64,000 nucleotides of DNA from contig CAIRBT010000152.1 of the NCBI GenBank assembly GCA_903876875.1, forward strand, positions 1-64,000, in the 5' to 3' direction. The stretch comes from an uncultured Geobacteraceae bacterium (GTDB taxonomy: Bacteria > Desulfobacterota > Desulfuromonadia > Geobacterales > Pseudopelobacteraceae). Positions 27,919-36,753 of this stretch are shown one piece after another (within the stretch, counting starts at the first letter, position 1; each line of letters starts with the position of its first letter). The position numbers and the translations under genes are program-made. Under the pieces are notes generated by a model that was not told the DNA's origin, made no database searches, and saw nothing but the letters and a program-made list of their open reading frames with translations.

Positions 27919-28692
27919 TTAGCCCCTGAATACGACAAAAATTTTGGCAATAAAAAAATCTGCCACCAGAATCAGCACCGACGAGAGCACCACCGCCTTT
28001 TTGGCGGCGGCACCGACCCCCTCCGCTCCCCCTTTGGTGCCAAGCCCCACATAACAGCCGGTGACAGCAATAATTGCTCCAAACACCGCCGGTTTGGCAA
28101 TTCCCTCAACAAGATCCTGGAATACCATGAACTGGGGAAGGCCGCTCACGTACATAATCGGGTTGATACCATAGCCGGCCGACATAATATAGCCGCCGAC
28201 AATGGAGATCATATCGGTCACAATGGTCAGCAGTGGCAGAGCCAGCAGCATGGCCTTCAGACGCGGCACAGCCAATCGTTTGATGATATCGGTGCCTTCC
28301 ACCCGCATGGCGTCAACCTGCTCCGTGACCACCATGGTGCCCAGTTCGGCGGTAATTGCCGAGCCAACCCGACCGGCAACCATGAGAGAAGCCAGTACCG
28401 GCCCCAGTTCCTTGATCATGGTTACCGCCACCATCCCCCCCACATAGCTGGTGGCCGCAAAGGGCTTCAACTGGATCAACGATTGGAGAGCCATGACCAT
28501 GCCGGAAAAAAGGCCGGTGAGGGAGCAGATAAACAGAGAGGCAAAGCCAAGTTTGTCAAACTGGATGGCAAACTCACGATAATAAAAAGGGCGCTGAAAC
28601 ATACGGATCACCGTACGTCCGGCCAGGGCGAAATAGCTCTGCAGCTCATGGAAAAAGTGCAGGAGGATCCTGTCTATGGCGGCGGAATTCAT
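27919..28692 (-). CDS. mlaE: MlaE-type ABC transporter permease
   Basis: A 257-residue integral membrane protein with about five or six hydrophobic segments and conserved MlaE motifs (ELGPVLASLMVAGRVGSAITAELGTM, EQVDAMRVEG). It forms the inner-membrane channel of the Mla lipid transporter. It begins 3 bp after the lon stop with no strong ribosome site of its own, implying translational coupling to lon. Confidence 0.94.
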   Translation of the reverse strand: MNSAAIDRILLHFFHELQSYFALAGRTVIRMFQRPFYYREFAIQFDKLGFASLFICSLTGLFSGMVMALQSLIQLKPFAATSYVGGMVAVTMIKELGPVLASLMVAGRVGSAITAELGTMVVTEQVDAMRVEGTDIIKRLAVPRLKAMLLALPLLTIVTDMISIVGGYIMSAGYGINPIMYVSGLPQFMVFQDLVEGIAKPAVFGAIIAVTGCYVGLGTKGGAEGVGAAAKKAVVLSSVLILVADFFIAKIFVVFRG

Positions 28693-28695
28693 CGC

Positions 28696-31011
28696 TTAGA
28701 GCGTCGCAGCCATGGCATCGGACACATCGTTGACAAAGATAAATTGCAGCTCATTACGGACATTTTCCGGGATATCCTCCAGGTCGTCGCGGTTGCGTGC
28801 CGGGGCGATAACCGTACTCACTCCCGCCCGGTGGGCCGCCAGCACCTTCTCCTTCAGACCGCCGATGGCCAGTACCCGACCGGTGAGGGTGATCTCGCCG
28901 GTCATGGCCACGTTACGACGTGCCGGTTTTCCGGTCAGCAGGGAGACCAGTGCGGTGACCATGGTGACACCGGCCGAAGGGCCGTCCTTGGGGATGGCAC
29001 CGGAAGGCACATGGATGTGGATGGTACGGTTTTCAAAGGAGGAGGGTTCAATGCCTAAGTCGGCAGCATGGGCTTCGATATAGGAGAGTGCGGCCCGGGC
29101 TGATTCCTTCATGACATCCCCCAGTGACCCGGTGAGAATCAGTTCCGCCTTGCCCGGCATGGAGGTTGCCTCGATGAAGAGGATATCCCCACCGGTTTCT
29201 GTCCACGCCAGTCCGGTCACCACGCCAATCCGGTCATTTTCCGACGCCACCTCGTTATGGAACTTTTTCGGCCCCAGCAGTTCGGTCACCCCTTCGCTGG
29301 TAATCCGCCCCCGGAACATTTTATTCTGGGTAATCTCCTTGGCAACCTTACGGCAGAGGGAGCCAATAGTTCGTTGCAGGTTGCGAACGCCGGCCTCCCG
29401 GGTATGGTCGCTGATTACTTTTTCCAGGGCGTCATCATCAAACAGTAGTCCCCGGTCGGCCAGACCGTTTTCCGTTAGTTCACGACGGACAATGAAATTT
29501 TTGGCAATCTGCATTTTCTCCTGACAGCTGTACCCGGAGAGACGGATGACCTCCATACGATCTTTTAAGGGGCCAGGAATCGGGTCAAGTTGGTTGGCGG
29601 TGGTGATGAACATCACCTTCGAGAGATCGAACGGCACATCCAGATAATGGTCGTTGAAGCTAAAATTCTGTTCCGGGTCGAGTACTTCCAAGAGGGCGCT
29701 TGACGGATCTCCCCGGAAGTCATTGCCCATTTTGTCGATCTCATCCAACATAAAAATAGGATTGTTAACGCCGCAGCGGAACAGTTCCTTGACAATCCGC
29801 CCCGGCAGGGCACCGATGTAGGTACGGCGATGGCCTCGAATTTCCGCCTCATCCCTGACCCCCCCCAGGGAAATACGCACAAATTTGCGCCCCATGGAGC
29901 GGGCGATTGACTTGCCGAGGGAGGTTTTTCCCACGCCGGGGGGGCCGACAAAGCAGAGTACCGGCCCCTTCATATCTTCTTTCAGTGATCTGACCGCCAG
30001 AAATTCGAGAATTCGTTCTTTGACTTTTTTCAGGTTATAATGATCCTCGTTGAGGATCTCCTCGGCGCGCACCATGTCCAGAGTGTCGGTGGAGCTGGCA
30101 TTCCAGGGCATACCGGCCAGGTAATCCAGATAGGTGCGGGCAACGGTGTATTCGGGGGAAGCCTGATTGATCCTCTCCAGCCGCTTCAGTTCTTTGTCGG
30201 CGATCTTTTTGATCTCCTCCGGCAGTCCGGCCTCCTCGATTTTCCGACGCAGTTCGTTGATGTCGGCCGACCGGGGATCCTCTTCCCCCAGCTCCTCCTG
30301 AATATGCTTCATCTGCTCCCGGAGGATATATTCCTTCTGGTTTTTGCCGACCCGTTTGGTCACCTCTCCCGCCACTTCGTTCTTGATCTGTGCCCGTTGA
30401 ACTTCGTTGGTGAGATGGACGTAGACTTTTTTGAGCCGCTCCAGCGGATCAACGGTTTCCAGTAATTCCTGCAGGTCGGTGGGGGGGAGGTTCACATAGA
30501 GAGCCACCAGATCGGAAAGCCGAGCCGGGTTATCGATGTAGTCGATCATCTTCATAACATCTTCGGGGAGCGGCTTACCATTGGAAAGGGCAATTTTAAG
30601 CAGGGCATTAAGACTCTGAACCAATGCTTCCGAAACCAGATTCTTTTCGAAAAACTCACGCACAAGTTCACAGTTGGCAAGGGTAAGGGAACCGGCAGGC
30701 TCAGTCTCGAGAATGCGGATCCGGGAGACCCCCTCAAGGGAAATCTTGAGACGGCCATCATCCATCTTTTTAATGCTGATAACCTTGCAGAGGGTGCCAA
30801 TTTCACACCTTCCGGGGGGGAGATCGCTGGTGGCGTCATCGGGGCGCTCAAAGGCCAGCACCACAAATTTATCAAACCGTTCCGCCTCGCGAAACGTGAA
30901 GGCCTCTTTTTCGGTGACGTACAGGGGGAACAGCATGTACGGAAACACAACCGTCTCTTTCTGGCTGTAAAGTGGTAATTTAGAAGGAATTTCAATCTGT
31001 GCGTGCGGCAT
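28696..31011 (-). CDS. lon: ATP-dependent Lon protease
   Basis: A 771-residue protein of usual Lon length. Order: N-terminal substrate-binding domain (to about 200), helical linker, AAA+ module (Walker A GPPGVGKTS, Walker B PIFMLDEIDK), and C-terminal protease domain with the catalytic Ser in PKDGPSAGVTM and the Lys in GGLKEKVLAAHRAG. It degrades misfolded and regulatory proteins in the cytoplasm. It appears to be the first gene of a seven-gene minus-strand run that continues into mlaE. A possible sigma70 promoter (TTGCTT, 18 bp, TATGAT) lies about 60 bp upstream. Confidence 0.97.
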   Translation of the reverse strand: MPHAQIEIPSKLPLYSQKETVVFPYMLFPLYVTEKEAFTFREAERFDKFVVLAFERPDDATSDLPPGRCEIGTLCKVISIKKMDDGRLKISLEGVSRIRILETEPAGSLTLANCELVREFFEKNLVSEALVQSLNALLKIALSNGKPLPEDVMKMIDYIDNPARLSDLVALYVNLPPTDLQELLETVDPLERLKKVYVHLTNEVQRAQIKNEVAGEVTKRVGKNQKEYILREQMKHIQEELGEEDPRSADINELRRKIEEAGLPEEIKKIADKELKRLERINQASPEYTVARTYLDYLAGMPWNASSTDTLDMVRAEEILNEDHYNLKKVKERILEFLAVRSLKEDMKGPVLCFVGPPGVGKTSLGKSIARSMGRKFVRISLGGVRDEAEIRGHRRTYIGALPGRIVKELFRCGVNNPIFMLDEIDKMGNDFRGDPSSALLEVLDPEQNFSFNDHYLDVPFDLSKVMFITTANQLDPIPGPLKDRMEVIRLSGYSCQEKMQIAKNFIVRRELTENGLADRGLLFDDDALEKVISDHTREAGVRNLQRTIGSLCRKVAKEITQNKMFRGRITSEGVTELLGPKKFHNEVASENDRIGVVTGLAWTETGGDILFIEATSMPGKAELILTGSLGDVMKESARAALSYIEAHAADLGIEPSSFENRTIHIHVPSGAIPKDGPSAGVTMVTALVSLLTGKPARRNVAMTGEITLTGRVLAIGGLKEKVLAAHRAGVSTVIAPARNRDDLEDIPENVRNELQFIFVNDVSDAMAATL

Positions 31012-31365
31012 CCTCAGAGGTTCCTTTAGTATGAAAAATATGAGAGTTTACTGAACTAGCGTCCTATCATATAGCATACTTCGGCACACAAGCAAAGTGT
31101 CTGACGAGGACTGCGGTATTTTATATTACAGAGGAGAACCACCTGTCTAAAGCTTTTTACCTCTGATTATATTCTTGCTGAGACCTATACAGTGCTGAAC
31201 GCACGTAACGGTTTTTTTCGCTTTGACCATCCCGTAATAGTGCTGGGAGCCTGCAGCACTCCTGGAAATCTGTCGGGCTAAAACCCGTAAGCACCCTATT
31301 TGTTGACGGTTCCCAAGGATATGTGAGCTCTCGCCAACCGAGTTTCTGCGACAACTCCTCGTTTG
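31012..31365. other. Intergenic region between phoB and lon
   Basis: A 354-bp gap. The lon-proximal part holds a plausible promoter (TATGAT near 31070). The remainder (about 31140-31360) can be read on the minus strand as a 65-residue frame starting at TTG directly after phoB (SQKLGWREL), ending SALYRSQQEYNQR. I do not recognise it and would not call it a gene. A short stretch of it (GAAACTCGGTTGGCGAGAGC on the minus strand) resembles plus-strand sequence near 34920, so both may hold debris of one element. Confidence 0.45.
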
Positions 31366-32049
31366 CTACACCTCAATTTTATAGCCGAAACCGCGCACGG
31401 TCTTGATCATCTCCCCCTGCAATCCCAACTTATTGCGCAGACGGGTCACATGGGTATCGACGGTTCGGGTGTCGCCCACATTATTGTACCCCCAGACCCG
31501 TTGCAGTAATTGTTCCCGGCTGAGCACATACCCCTTGTGCTCCAACATATGAAGCAGCAGCTTGAATTCAGTGGTGGTAAGATCAACGACGCTTCCTTCA
31601 CTGGTGACTATATAGCGCTGGGTGTCGATGGAGATGGTGCCGATTTTCAGCAGTTCCGGTTGCCGAATCGGGGCCTCACTCACCTGTCGTTTCAACATTG
31701 ATTTGACTCTCAAGATAACTTCACGCATGGAAAACGGCTTGACGATATAGTCATCGGCTCCCACCTCAAAGCCGACGACACGGTCGATCTCATCCCCCTT
31801 GGCGGTAATCATGATGACCGGAATAGAGACAGTGCGGGGATCCTTGCGAAGTGCCTTGCAGACGTCTATCCCGAGCATGCCGGGGATCATCAGATCCAGC
31901 AGGATAAGATCGGGGCACTCCCGTACTGCCCACTCCAAGCCGGTTACTCCGTTATGGACGCACCGGGTAACGTGCCCCTCCTGTTCAAGATTAAATGCCA
32001 ATAATTCAGCAAGATCAACCTCATCCTCAATAATTAAAATAGTACCCAT
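31366..32049 (-). CDS. phoB: Phosphate regulon response regulator PhoB (intact copy)
   Basis: A 227-residue OmpR-family regulator. Its receiver has IEDE, phosphoacceptor Asp in ILLDLMIPGM and Lys in DYIVKPFS. Its winged-helix domain includes the recognition segment DTRTVDTHVTRLRNKLG. It is activated by PhoR in low phosphate and binds Pho boxes. Unusually it does not precede phoR; it lies behind modC, 11 kb downstream of phoR. A degenerate second copy occupies the normal position upstream of phoR, and the two share C-terminal sequence such as MIKTVRGF. A Pho box lies about 60 bp upstream, so it is probably autoregulated. Confidence 0.92.
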   Translation of the reverse strand: MGTILIIEDEVDLAELLAFNLEQEGHVTRCVHNGVTGLEWAVRECPDLILLDLMIPGMLGIDVCKALRKDPRTVSIPVIMITAKGDEIDRVVGFEVGADDYIVKPFSMREVILRVKSMLKRQVSEAPIRQPELLKIGTISIDTQRYIVTSEGSVVDLTTTEFKLLLHMLEHKGYVLSREQLLQRVWGYNNVGDTRTVDTHVTRLRNKLGLQGEMIKTVRGFGYKIEV

Positions 32050-32109
32050 GTTATTACCTCACACTGTGAAAGTCACCGTTTCCAAACGCGGCCATTGTAG
32101 CATACATTT

Positions 32110-32127
32110 GTTACAGTCATGTGGCAG
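32110..32127 (-). promoter_or_regulatory. Pho box upstream of intact phoB
   Basis: On the minus strand CTGCCAC-ATGA-CTGTAAC gives two 7-bp direct repeats with a 4-bp spacer, the PhoB-box geometry. A TACAAT-like -10 follows within about 15 bp. Identity over the following AAAT.TATG.TACAA segment is shared with the promoter of the phoB relic. Confidence 0.7.
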
Positions 32128-32182
32128 GTATCTGACGATTGGGTAAAAAAATAGTATTTCCATACTGCCCGACAGGAACGGC

Positions 32183-33241
32183 TCACCCCGGTAACATGCG
32201 GAACGCGGAGGCCTTGACAGCGGCATAGACGGTGGTGCCGGGGGTGATACCGAGTTCGTTGACCGCATCCTGAACCACCTCTGCAATCAGGGTGTTGCCG
32301 GCGCAGTCCAGTTCTATGCCGACCTTCCTCCCCGAGGTGAACAGGGAGCGAACATTACACCGGAGCAAATTACGGGCACTGATGGCCTCGGGGTGCTGTT
32401 TGAAGAGAATGATGTCTTTCGACGAAAGCTCTACCATTGATTCTGGCCGATCTGAAGCTGCTGAAATCAGTAGTTGTGAGTCACCCCACGGATAGGCGTA
32501 CAGGTCGGCAACTGAAACTGGCAAGCCCAGTCGTAAAAGATTGATATAGCCGACCGGACTGGTATCCATGCGATTTCTGGCCAACTGTTCACTGCTGGTC
32601 TGCTCCACCATGCGACCGTGGGCAAATGCCAGGACCGTATCCGTCATGAGTCGCATTTCGACCAGAGAGTGGGAGATAAACAGGTACGGAATATGGAACT
32701 GCTCACTGACGCTCTTAAGATAGGGGATGATTTGAAAACGGAGGCTATCATCAAGTGCCGACAGCGGTTCATCCATCAGCAAGAGACGCGGATTTGCCAA
32801 GAGAGCCCGTCCCAGGGCAACCCGCTGTTTTTCGCCGCCGGATAGATGACGCATATCCCTGTCAAGAAACTGTGCCAGATTGAGCACCCGTATCAACTCG
32901 TCAACGTCAATACGTCGGTGTTCCGGACGGCACCGTTTGAAACCATACAGCAAATTGTCCATGACATTCAAGTGTGAAAACAGGCTATGCTGCTGAAATA
33001 CCATGGCAATACGCCGCTTTTCGGGGCGGACGTTGATCCTCCGTTGCGTACTGAAGAGGCATTCACCATTCAGAACAATCTCGCCACAATCTGGATCCAC
33101 AAGGCCGGCAAGCATGCTTACCAACGTTGATTTACCACTGCCGGATACACCAAAGATGCCAACCTGCTCTCCACGCACCGTGACATCTGCCGCCAGGGTA
33201 AAGGTGCCAAAACGTTTCTCTACGGCCAGTGAAAGTTCCAT
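32183..33241 (-). CDS. modC: Molybdate ABC transporter ATPase ModC
   Basis: A 352-residue protein. The N-terminal ABC domain has Walker A GVSGSGKST, signature LSGGEKQRVALGRAL and Walker B LLMDEPLSALD. The C-terminal TOBE-type domain (from about residue 280) ends in ITPGTTVYAAVKASAF, the oxyanion-binding region of ModC. It drives molybdate (or tungstate) import with ModAB. It starts 1 bp after the modB stop. Confidence 0.95.
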   Translation of the reverse strand: MELSLAVEKRFGTFTLAADVTVRGEQVGIFGVSGSGKSTLVSMLAGLVDPDCGEIVLNGECLFSTQRRINVRPEKRRIAMVFQQHSLFSHLNVMDNLLYGFKRCRPEHRRIDVDELIRVLNLAQFLDRDMRHLSGGEKQRVALGRALLANPRLLLMDEPLSALDDSLRFQIIPYLKSVSEQFHIPYLFISHSLVEMRLMTDTVLAFAHGRMVEQTSSEQLARNRMDTSPVGYINLLRLGLPVSVADLYAYPWGDSQLLISAASDRPESMVELSSKDIILFKQHPEAISARNLLRCNVRSLFTSGRKVGIELDCAGNTLIAEVVQDAVNELGITPGTTVYAAVKASAFRMLPG

Positions 33242-33242
33242 C

Positions 33243-33932
33243 TCAGTCCCTTCGAGCCGTTTTCAGGGTAGTGGGACGCCACACAGAGAGTGCCAGCAAC
33301 ACAAGAAAAGAAAAGGCCAGCAGAACCGCCGCCATGTGGTGAGCCTGTCCATATTCCAGTGCTTCTACGTGATCATAAATCTGCACCGAGGCAACACGGG
33401 AAACACCCGGTATGTTACCGCCAATCATTAACACCACGCCAAACTCACCGACGGTATGGGCAAAGGTCATTATTGAAGCGGTTAAAAATCCGGGACGTGC
33501 CAGGGGGAGAGCCACGGTGAAGAACGCGTCCAGCCGGGAAGCCCCCAGAGTAGCCGCCACCTCCAGGGGATGATCGCCGATGGACTCAAAAGCGTTTTGC
33601 AACGGCTGTACCATGAACGGGAGCGAGTAAAAAACCGAGGCGACGACCAAGCCCCAGAAGGTAAATGGCAAGGCACTCATGCCAAAAGTACGGGTCAGAT
33701 GGCCAACCGGCCCCTGTGGCCCCATGGCCAGTAGCAGATAGAAGCCAAGTACCGACGGTGGTAATACCAACGGCAATGCCACGACTGCGCCAAGTGGCCC
33801 CTTGAACCGTGATCGGGTGCGTGCTAACCACCAGGCGATCGGGGTTCCGACGAACAGCAGAATGGCCGTTACCGCGAAAGCCAGCCTGATAGTGAGCCAG
33901 AGGGACTGGCTATCGCTCTCTGACAAGAACAT
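33243..33932 (-). CDS. modB: Molybdate ABC transporter permease ModB
   Basis: A 229-residue permease with about five membrane segments and the EAA-type cytoplasmic loop ([25 protein letters not shown]) that contacts ModC. It lies 2 bp after modA and 1 bp before modC, so the three are one operon. Confidence 0.95.
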   Translation of the reverse strand: MFLSESDSQSLWLTIRLAFAVTAILLFVGTPIAWWLARTRSRFKGPLGAVVALPLVLPPSVLGFYLLLAMGPQGPVGHLTRTFGMSALPFTFWGLVVASVFYSLPFMVQPLQNAFESIGDHPLEVAATLGASRLDAFFTVALPLARPGFLTASIMTFAHTVGEFGVVLMIGGNIPGVSRVASVQIYDHVEALEYGQAHHMAAVLLAFSFLVLLALSVWRPTTLKTARRD

Positions 33933-33934
33933 TA

Positions 33935-34705
33935 TTATTTAACCACCTTCTCGTGAGGGAGGACAAACCCGTATTTTGTCATAACGGCACGAGCCTGGAG
34001 TGAACCCATATAATCAGCAAATCTCTTCGCCAGCGGCTTATTCGCTCCCGGCTTGGTAATGACAAAACCCTGTTCCAATGAGTTATGCAGCGTGTCCGGA
34101 ATCAGATAATACCCCCCTTTCTTTGACAGTTCCGGGTTAAGCACCAGTGACAGGGCAATGATACCCACCTGTGCATTTCCTGACAGTACATATTGAGCCG
34201 TCTGGGAGATATTATCACCAAAAACCAGCTTTGGCAGTACCCTGTCCCATACGCCTGCTGAGCGCAACGCTTCTTCTGCTCGCGTGCCGTACGGGGCATG
34301 CTTCGGATTGGCAATCGCTATCTTGGTGAACTTTGGATCCGTAAGACTGGCCAGGGTTAACTTTGTGGCGTCCACCTCCGCACTCCAGATTACGATGCGG
34401 CCAACGGCATACGGCTTGACTTCGGATGCTGCCAGCCCCTTCTTAGCAAGTTCACGTGGGAAGCCAATGTCAGCGGAAAAAAACAGGTCGTAGGGGGCAC
34501 CTTGTTGGATCTGGGTGAGAAATTTACCGGACGATCCATAGACAACCTGCACCTCATCACCGGCATGGTTTTTGTTAAAACCGGTCACAATTTCATCCAT
34601 GGCAAACTTGAGGTCAGCCGCAGCGGCAACGGTAATTTTCTCTGCATGGGCAGAGCTTACCAGCAACAGGCTGCCGACTATGAGCAGTGATATGAACAGT
34701 TTCAT
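33935..34705 (-). CDS. modA: Molybdate-binding periplasmic protein ModA
   Basis: A 256-residue substrate-binding protein with a signal peptide cleaved after SSAHA. Conserved ModA features include [14 protein letters not shown] and [25 protein letters not shown], whose Ser residues contact the oxyanion. CAGAGGAG precedes the ATG. First gene of modABC. Molybdate specificity is inferred from the family; tungstate is possible. Confidence 0.94.
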   Translation of the reverse strand: MKLFISLLIVGSLLLVSSAHAEKITVAAAADLKFAMDEIVTGFNKNHAGDEVQVVYGSSGKFLTQIQQGAPYDLFFSADIGFPRELAKKGLAASEVKPYAVGRIVIWSAEVDATKLTLASLTDPKFTKIAIANPKHAPYGTRAEEALRSAGVWDRVLPKLVFGDNISQTAQYVLSGNAQVGIIALSLVLNPELSKKGGYYLIPDTLHNSLEQGFVITKPGANKPLAKRFADYMGSLQARAVMTKYGFVLPHEKVVK

Positions 34706-35204
34706 GATGTTATTCTCCTCTGTGTCCGGGCTTTACCTCCACTGACATACGCCATTACCGGCTATCAGATGTAATACATAACGTATGCCAATACAATATT
34801 ATTTAAAAAGGTAACAGTTCTCGCGGGTTTGCACGTAGTACTCAACAGAGGAGAACGGGGTTATGCAGTAACTTTCAGCAAAAGCGGGAGGGGGTGTGCA
34901 GAAAATAGCCACCGGCGAAACCCCGGCTTGGCGAGAGCAGACGGATTTGCGGCAGATTCCCCCTCAGTCCGACAGGCTCCTCGCTCGCTGCATTGCCATG
35001 GTGATCGTCTGGAACGAACTGGCACAGGGAAACAGCACGTATGCTGCGAGGCTGGTTGCGCTTAACAGTATCTTCCAGGTACTCTTTTACACCGTTTATG
35101 CTTGGATATTCATAACGCTGTTGCCACCGCTGGTTGGCCTGAAGGGGATGGGAGTGTGGCACGTGTGGGCTAACCAATCGGCTTCGCCCACCCCCCGAAT
35201 CTTA
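34706..35204. other. Intergenic region between phoU and modA
   Basis: A 499-bp gap containing the modABC promoter (AT-rich, about 34740-34830), an ACR3 gene fragment on the plus strand (34980-35147), and an imperfect 6-bp inverted repeat (35165-35191) that may terminate the pst-phoU transcript. No intact gene is credible here. Confidence 0.6.
34980..35147 (+). pseudogene. Fragment of an ACR3-family arsenite efflux gene
   Basis: Fifty-six codons encode [18 protein letters not shown] through YAARLV and [28 protein letters not shown]. This matches the TM4-TM5 region of ACR3 arsenite permeases, including the conserved Cys of the RCIAMV motif. Flanking codons in the same frame have no ACR3 resemblance, and the rest of the roughly 350-residue protein is absent, so this is a deletion remnant. 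It is oppositely oriented to all its neighbours. Recognition is from memory of the family motif. Confidence 0.75.
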
Positions 35205-35876
35205 CTACGCTATGGTATGCCGTATATCCTTCCCCTTCACCATAAAGATCACCATTTCAGCGATGTTCGTGGCATGGTCGGCAATCCGCTCCAGGGATTT
35301 TGAGACATAGTTGAGCTTCAGTGCCCGCGAGATGGTTGCCGGGTCTTCAATCATAAACGTCAACAGCTCCCGTTGAATCTGATTGTTCAGTTCGTCGATA
35401 AAGCTGTCGTCCTTGCACACTTTGACCGCCAATTCGGCGTTACCCTGTACGAAGGCGTCCAGAGCCTCCTTGACCATAATTTCAGCCCGGTTGGCCATCC
35501 GGGGGATGTCAATATAGGGCTTGAGTGGCGGCTCTTCATTAAGCTCGCGGGCTCGTTTCGCAATATTGGCACATTGGTCGCCCATTCGCTCCAGATCGGT
35601 AACAATCTTCAGGGCTATGGTGATAAAACGTAAATCCCGTGCCGCAGGCTGACGCAGAGCCAGCAGTTCAAGGCACCGTTCATCTATTTCCATTTCCGCA
35701 CCGTTAACCTCGTGGTCAAAAGCTATGGTACGTTCTGCCAGCGGTGTATCCCGCTCAACCAGTGACTTGATTGAATTGGCGATCATTAATTCAACTTTAC
35801 CGGCCATAACCAGAATGCTCTGGCGCAAGTCGTTTAACTCAATATCGAATGCGGTACTGATGTGTTCATGGTTCAT
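35205..35876 (-). CDS. phoU: Phosphate transport regulator PhoU
   Basis: A 223-residue protein made of two three-helix PhoU repeats. Conserved acidic clusters ([42 protein letters not shown]) bind metal. It is a negative modulator linking PstSCAB to PhoR. AGGAGC precedes the start. It is the last gene of the phoR-pstSCAB-phoU run, 75 bp after pstB. Confidence 0.95.
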   Translation of the reverse strand: MNHEHISTAFDIELNDLRQSILVMAGKVELMIANSIKSLVERDTPLAERTIAFDHEVNGAEMEIDERCLELLALRQPAARDLRFITIALKIVTDLERMGDQCANIAKRARELNEEPPLKPYIDIPRMANRAEIMVKEALDAFVQGNAELAVKVCKDDSFIDELNNQIQRELLTFMIEDPATISRALKLNYVSKSLERIADHATNIAEMVIFMVKGKDIRHTIA

Positions 35877-35951
35877 ATCTGCTCCTGACTCTGATAGTTG
35901 ACAGTGGTTGGTTATCTTTTAACGGAATAAACGCTGAAAATACAGATCTTA

Positions 35952-36734
35952 TTAACCAAAGCGTCCGGTTATGTAATCTTCTGTCTGCTTTTTCTCCGGG
36001 TTGGTAAAAATCATTCGGGTGCCGCCCGCCTCCACCAGCTCCCCCAGGTAGAAAAATGCGGTCACGTCCGATACTCGCGCCGCCTGCTGCATGTTGTGGG
36101 TGACTATCACGATGGTATAGCTTTTTTTCAACTCTTCGATCAACTCTTCAATCTTGAGGGTGGAGATCGGGTCAAGGGCCGAACAGGGCTCGTCCATCAG
36201 GATAACGTCCGGATTGACGGCGATGGCACGGGCGATGCAAATGCGCTGAGCCTGACCTCCGGAGAGCCCCAGAGCCGAATCATGGAGCCGGTCTTTCACC
36301 TCATTCCAGATAGCGGCACTTTTGAGACTCCGCTCCACCGCCTCGTCCAGGGTTGACTTGTCGTTGACTCCGGCTATTCTCAGGCCATAGACAATGTTTT
36401 CATAGATGGACTTCGGAAAGGGATTGGACTGCTGAAACACCATGCCGATATTGCGCCGCAGGGAGATGACGTCGGTTGCCGGATCATTTATTTCGCCGCC
36501 GTTGAAACGAATACTGCCGTCAATACGGGCACTCTCGACCAGATCATTCATCCGGTTAAAACAGCGGAGCAGGGTGGATTTCCCGCATCCCGATGGTCCG
36601 ATAAAAGCGGTTACCTGATTGCGTGCCATATCAAGGTTGATGTTCTTTAAGGCATGAGCCGTACCGTAATGCAGATTCAGATTGGATACTGAAAGGATGG
36701 CCTGGCTCTTTTCCTGCTGTTGTGTCAGTTCCAT
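35952..36734 (-). CDS. pstB: Phosphate ABC transporter ATPase PstB
   Basis: A 260-residue ABC ATPase: Walker [10 protein letters not shown], signature [15 protein letters not shown], Walker [14 protein letters not shown]. Length is standard. It powers PstA/PstC phosphate import and lies between pstA and phoU in the usual order. AAGGAA precedes the start. Confidence 0.97.
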   Translation of the reverse strand: MELTQQQEKSQAILSVSNLNLHYGTAHALKNINLDMARNQVTAFIGPSGCGKSTLLRCFNRMNDLVESARIDGSIRFNGGEINDPATDVISLRRNIGMVFQQSNPFPKSIYENIVYGLRIAGVNDKSTLDEAVERSLKSAAIWNEVKDRLHDSALGLSGGQAQRICIARAIAVNPDVILMDEPCSALDPISTLKIEELIEELKKSYTIVIVTHNMQQAARVSDVTAFFYLGELVEAGGTRMIFTNPEKKQTEDYITGRFG

Positions 36735-36753
36735 AAAAATTCCTTACTTCGTA

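Noticed and set aside
27859..29058. A 399-codon plus-strand frame opposite mlaE and the lon 3' end
   Set aside because: It lies fully antisense to well-recognised genes. Its His/Gly/Arg-rich sequence lacks any domain.
34740..34800. ModE-type operator upstream of modA
   Set aside because: There is an inverted CATACG/CGTATG pair and an ACATAACG half-site, but no symmetric second half-site, so the call is not supported.
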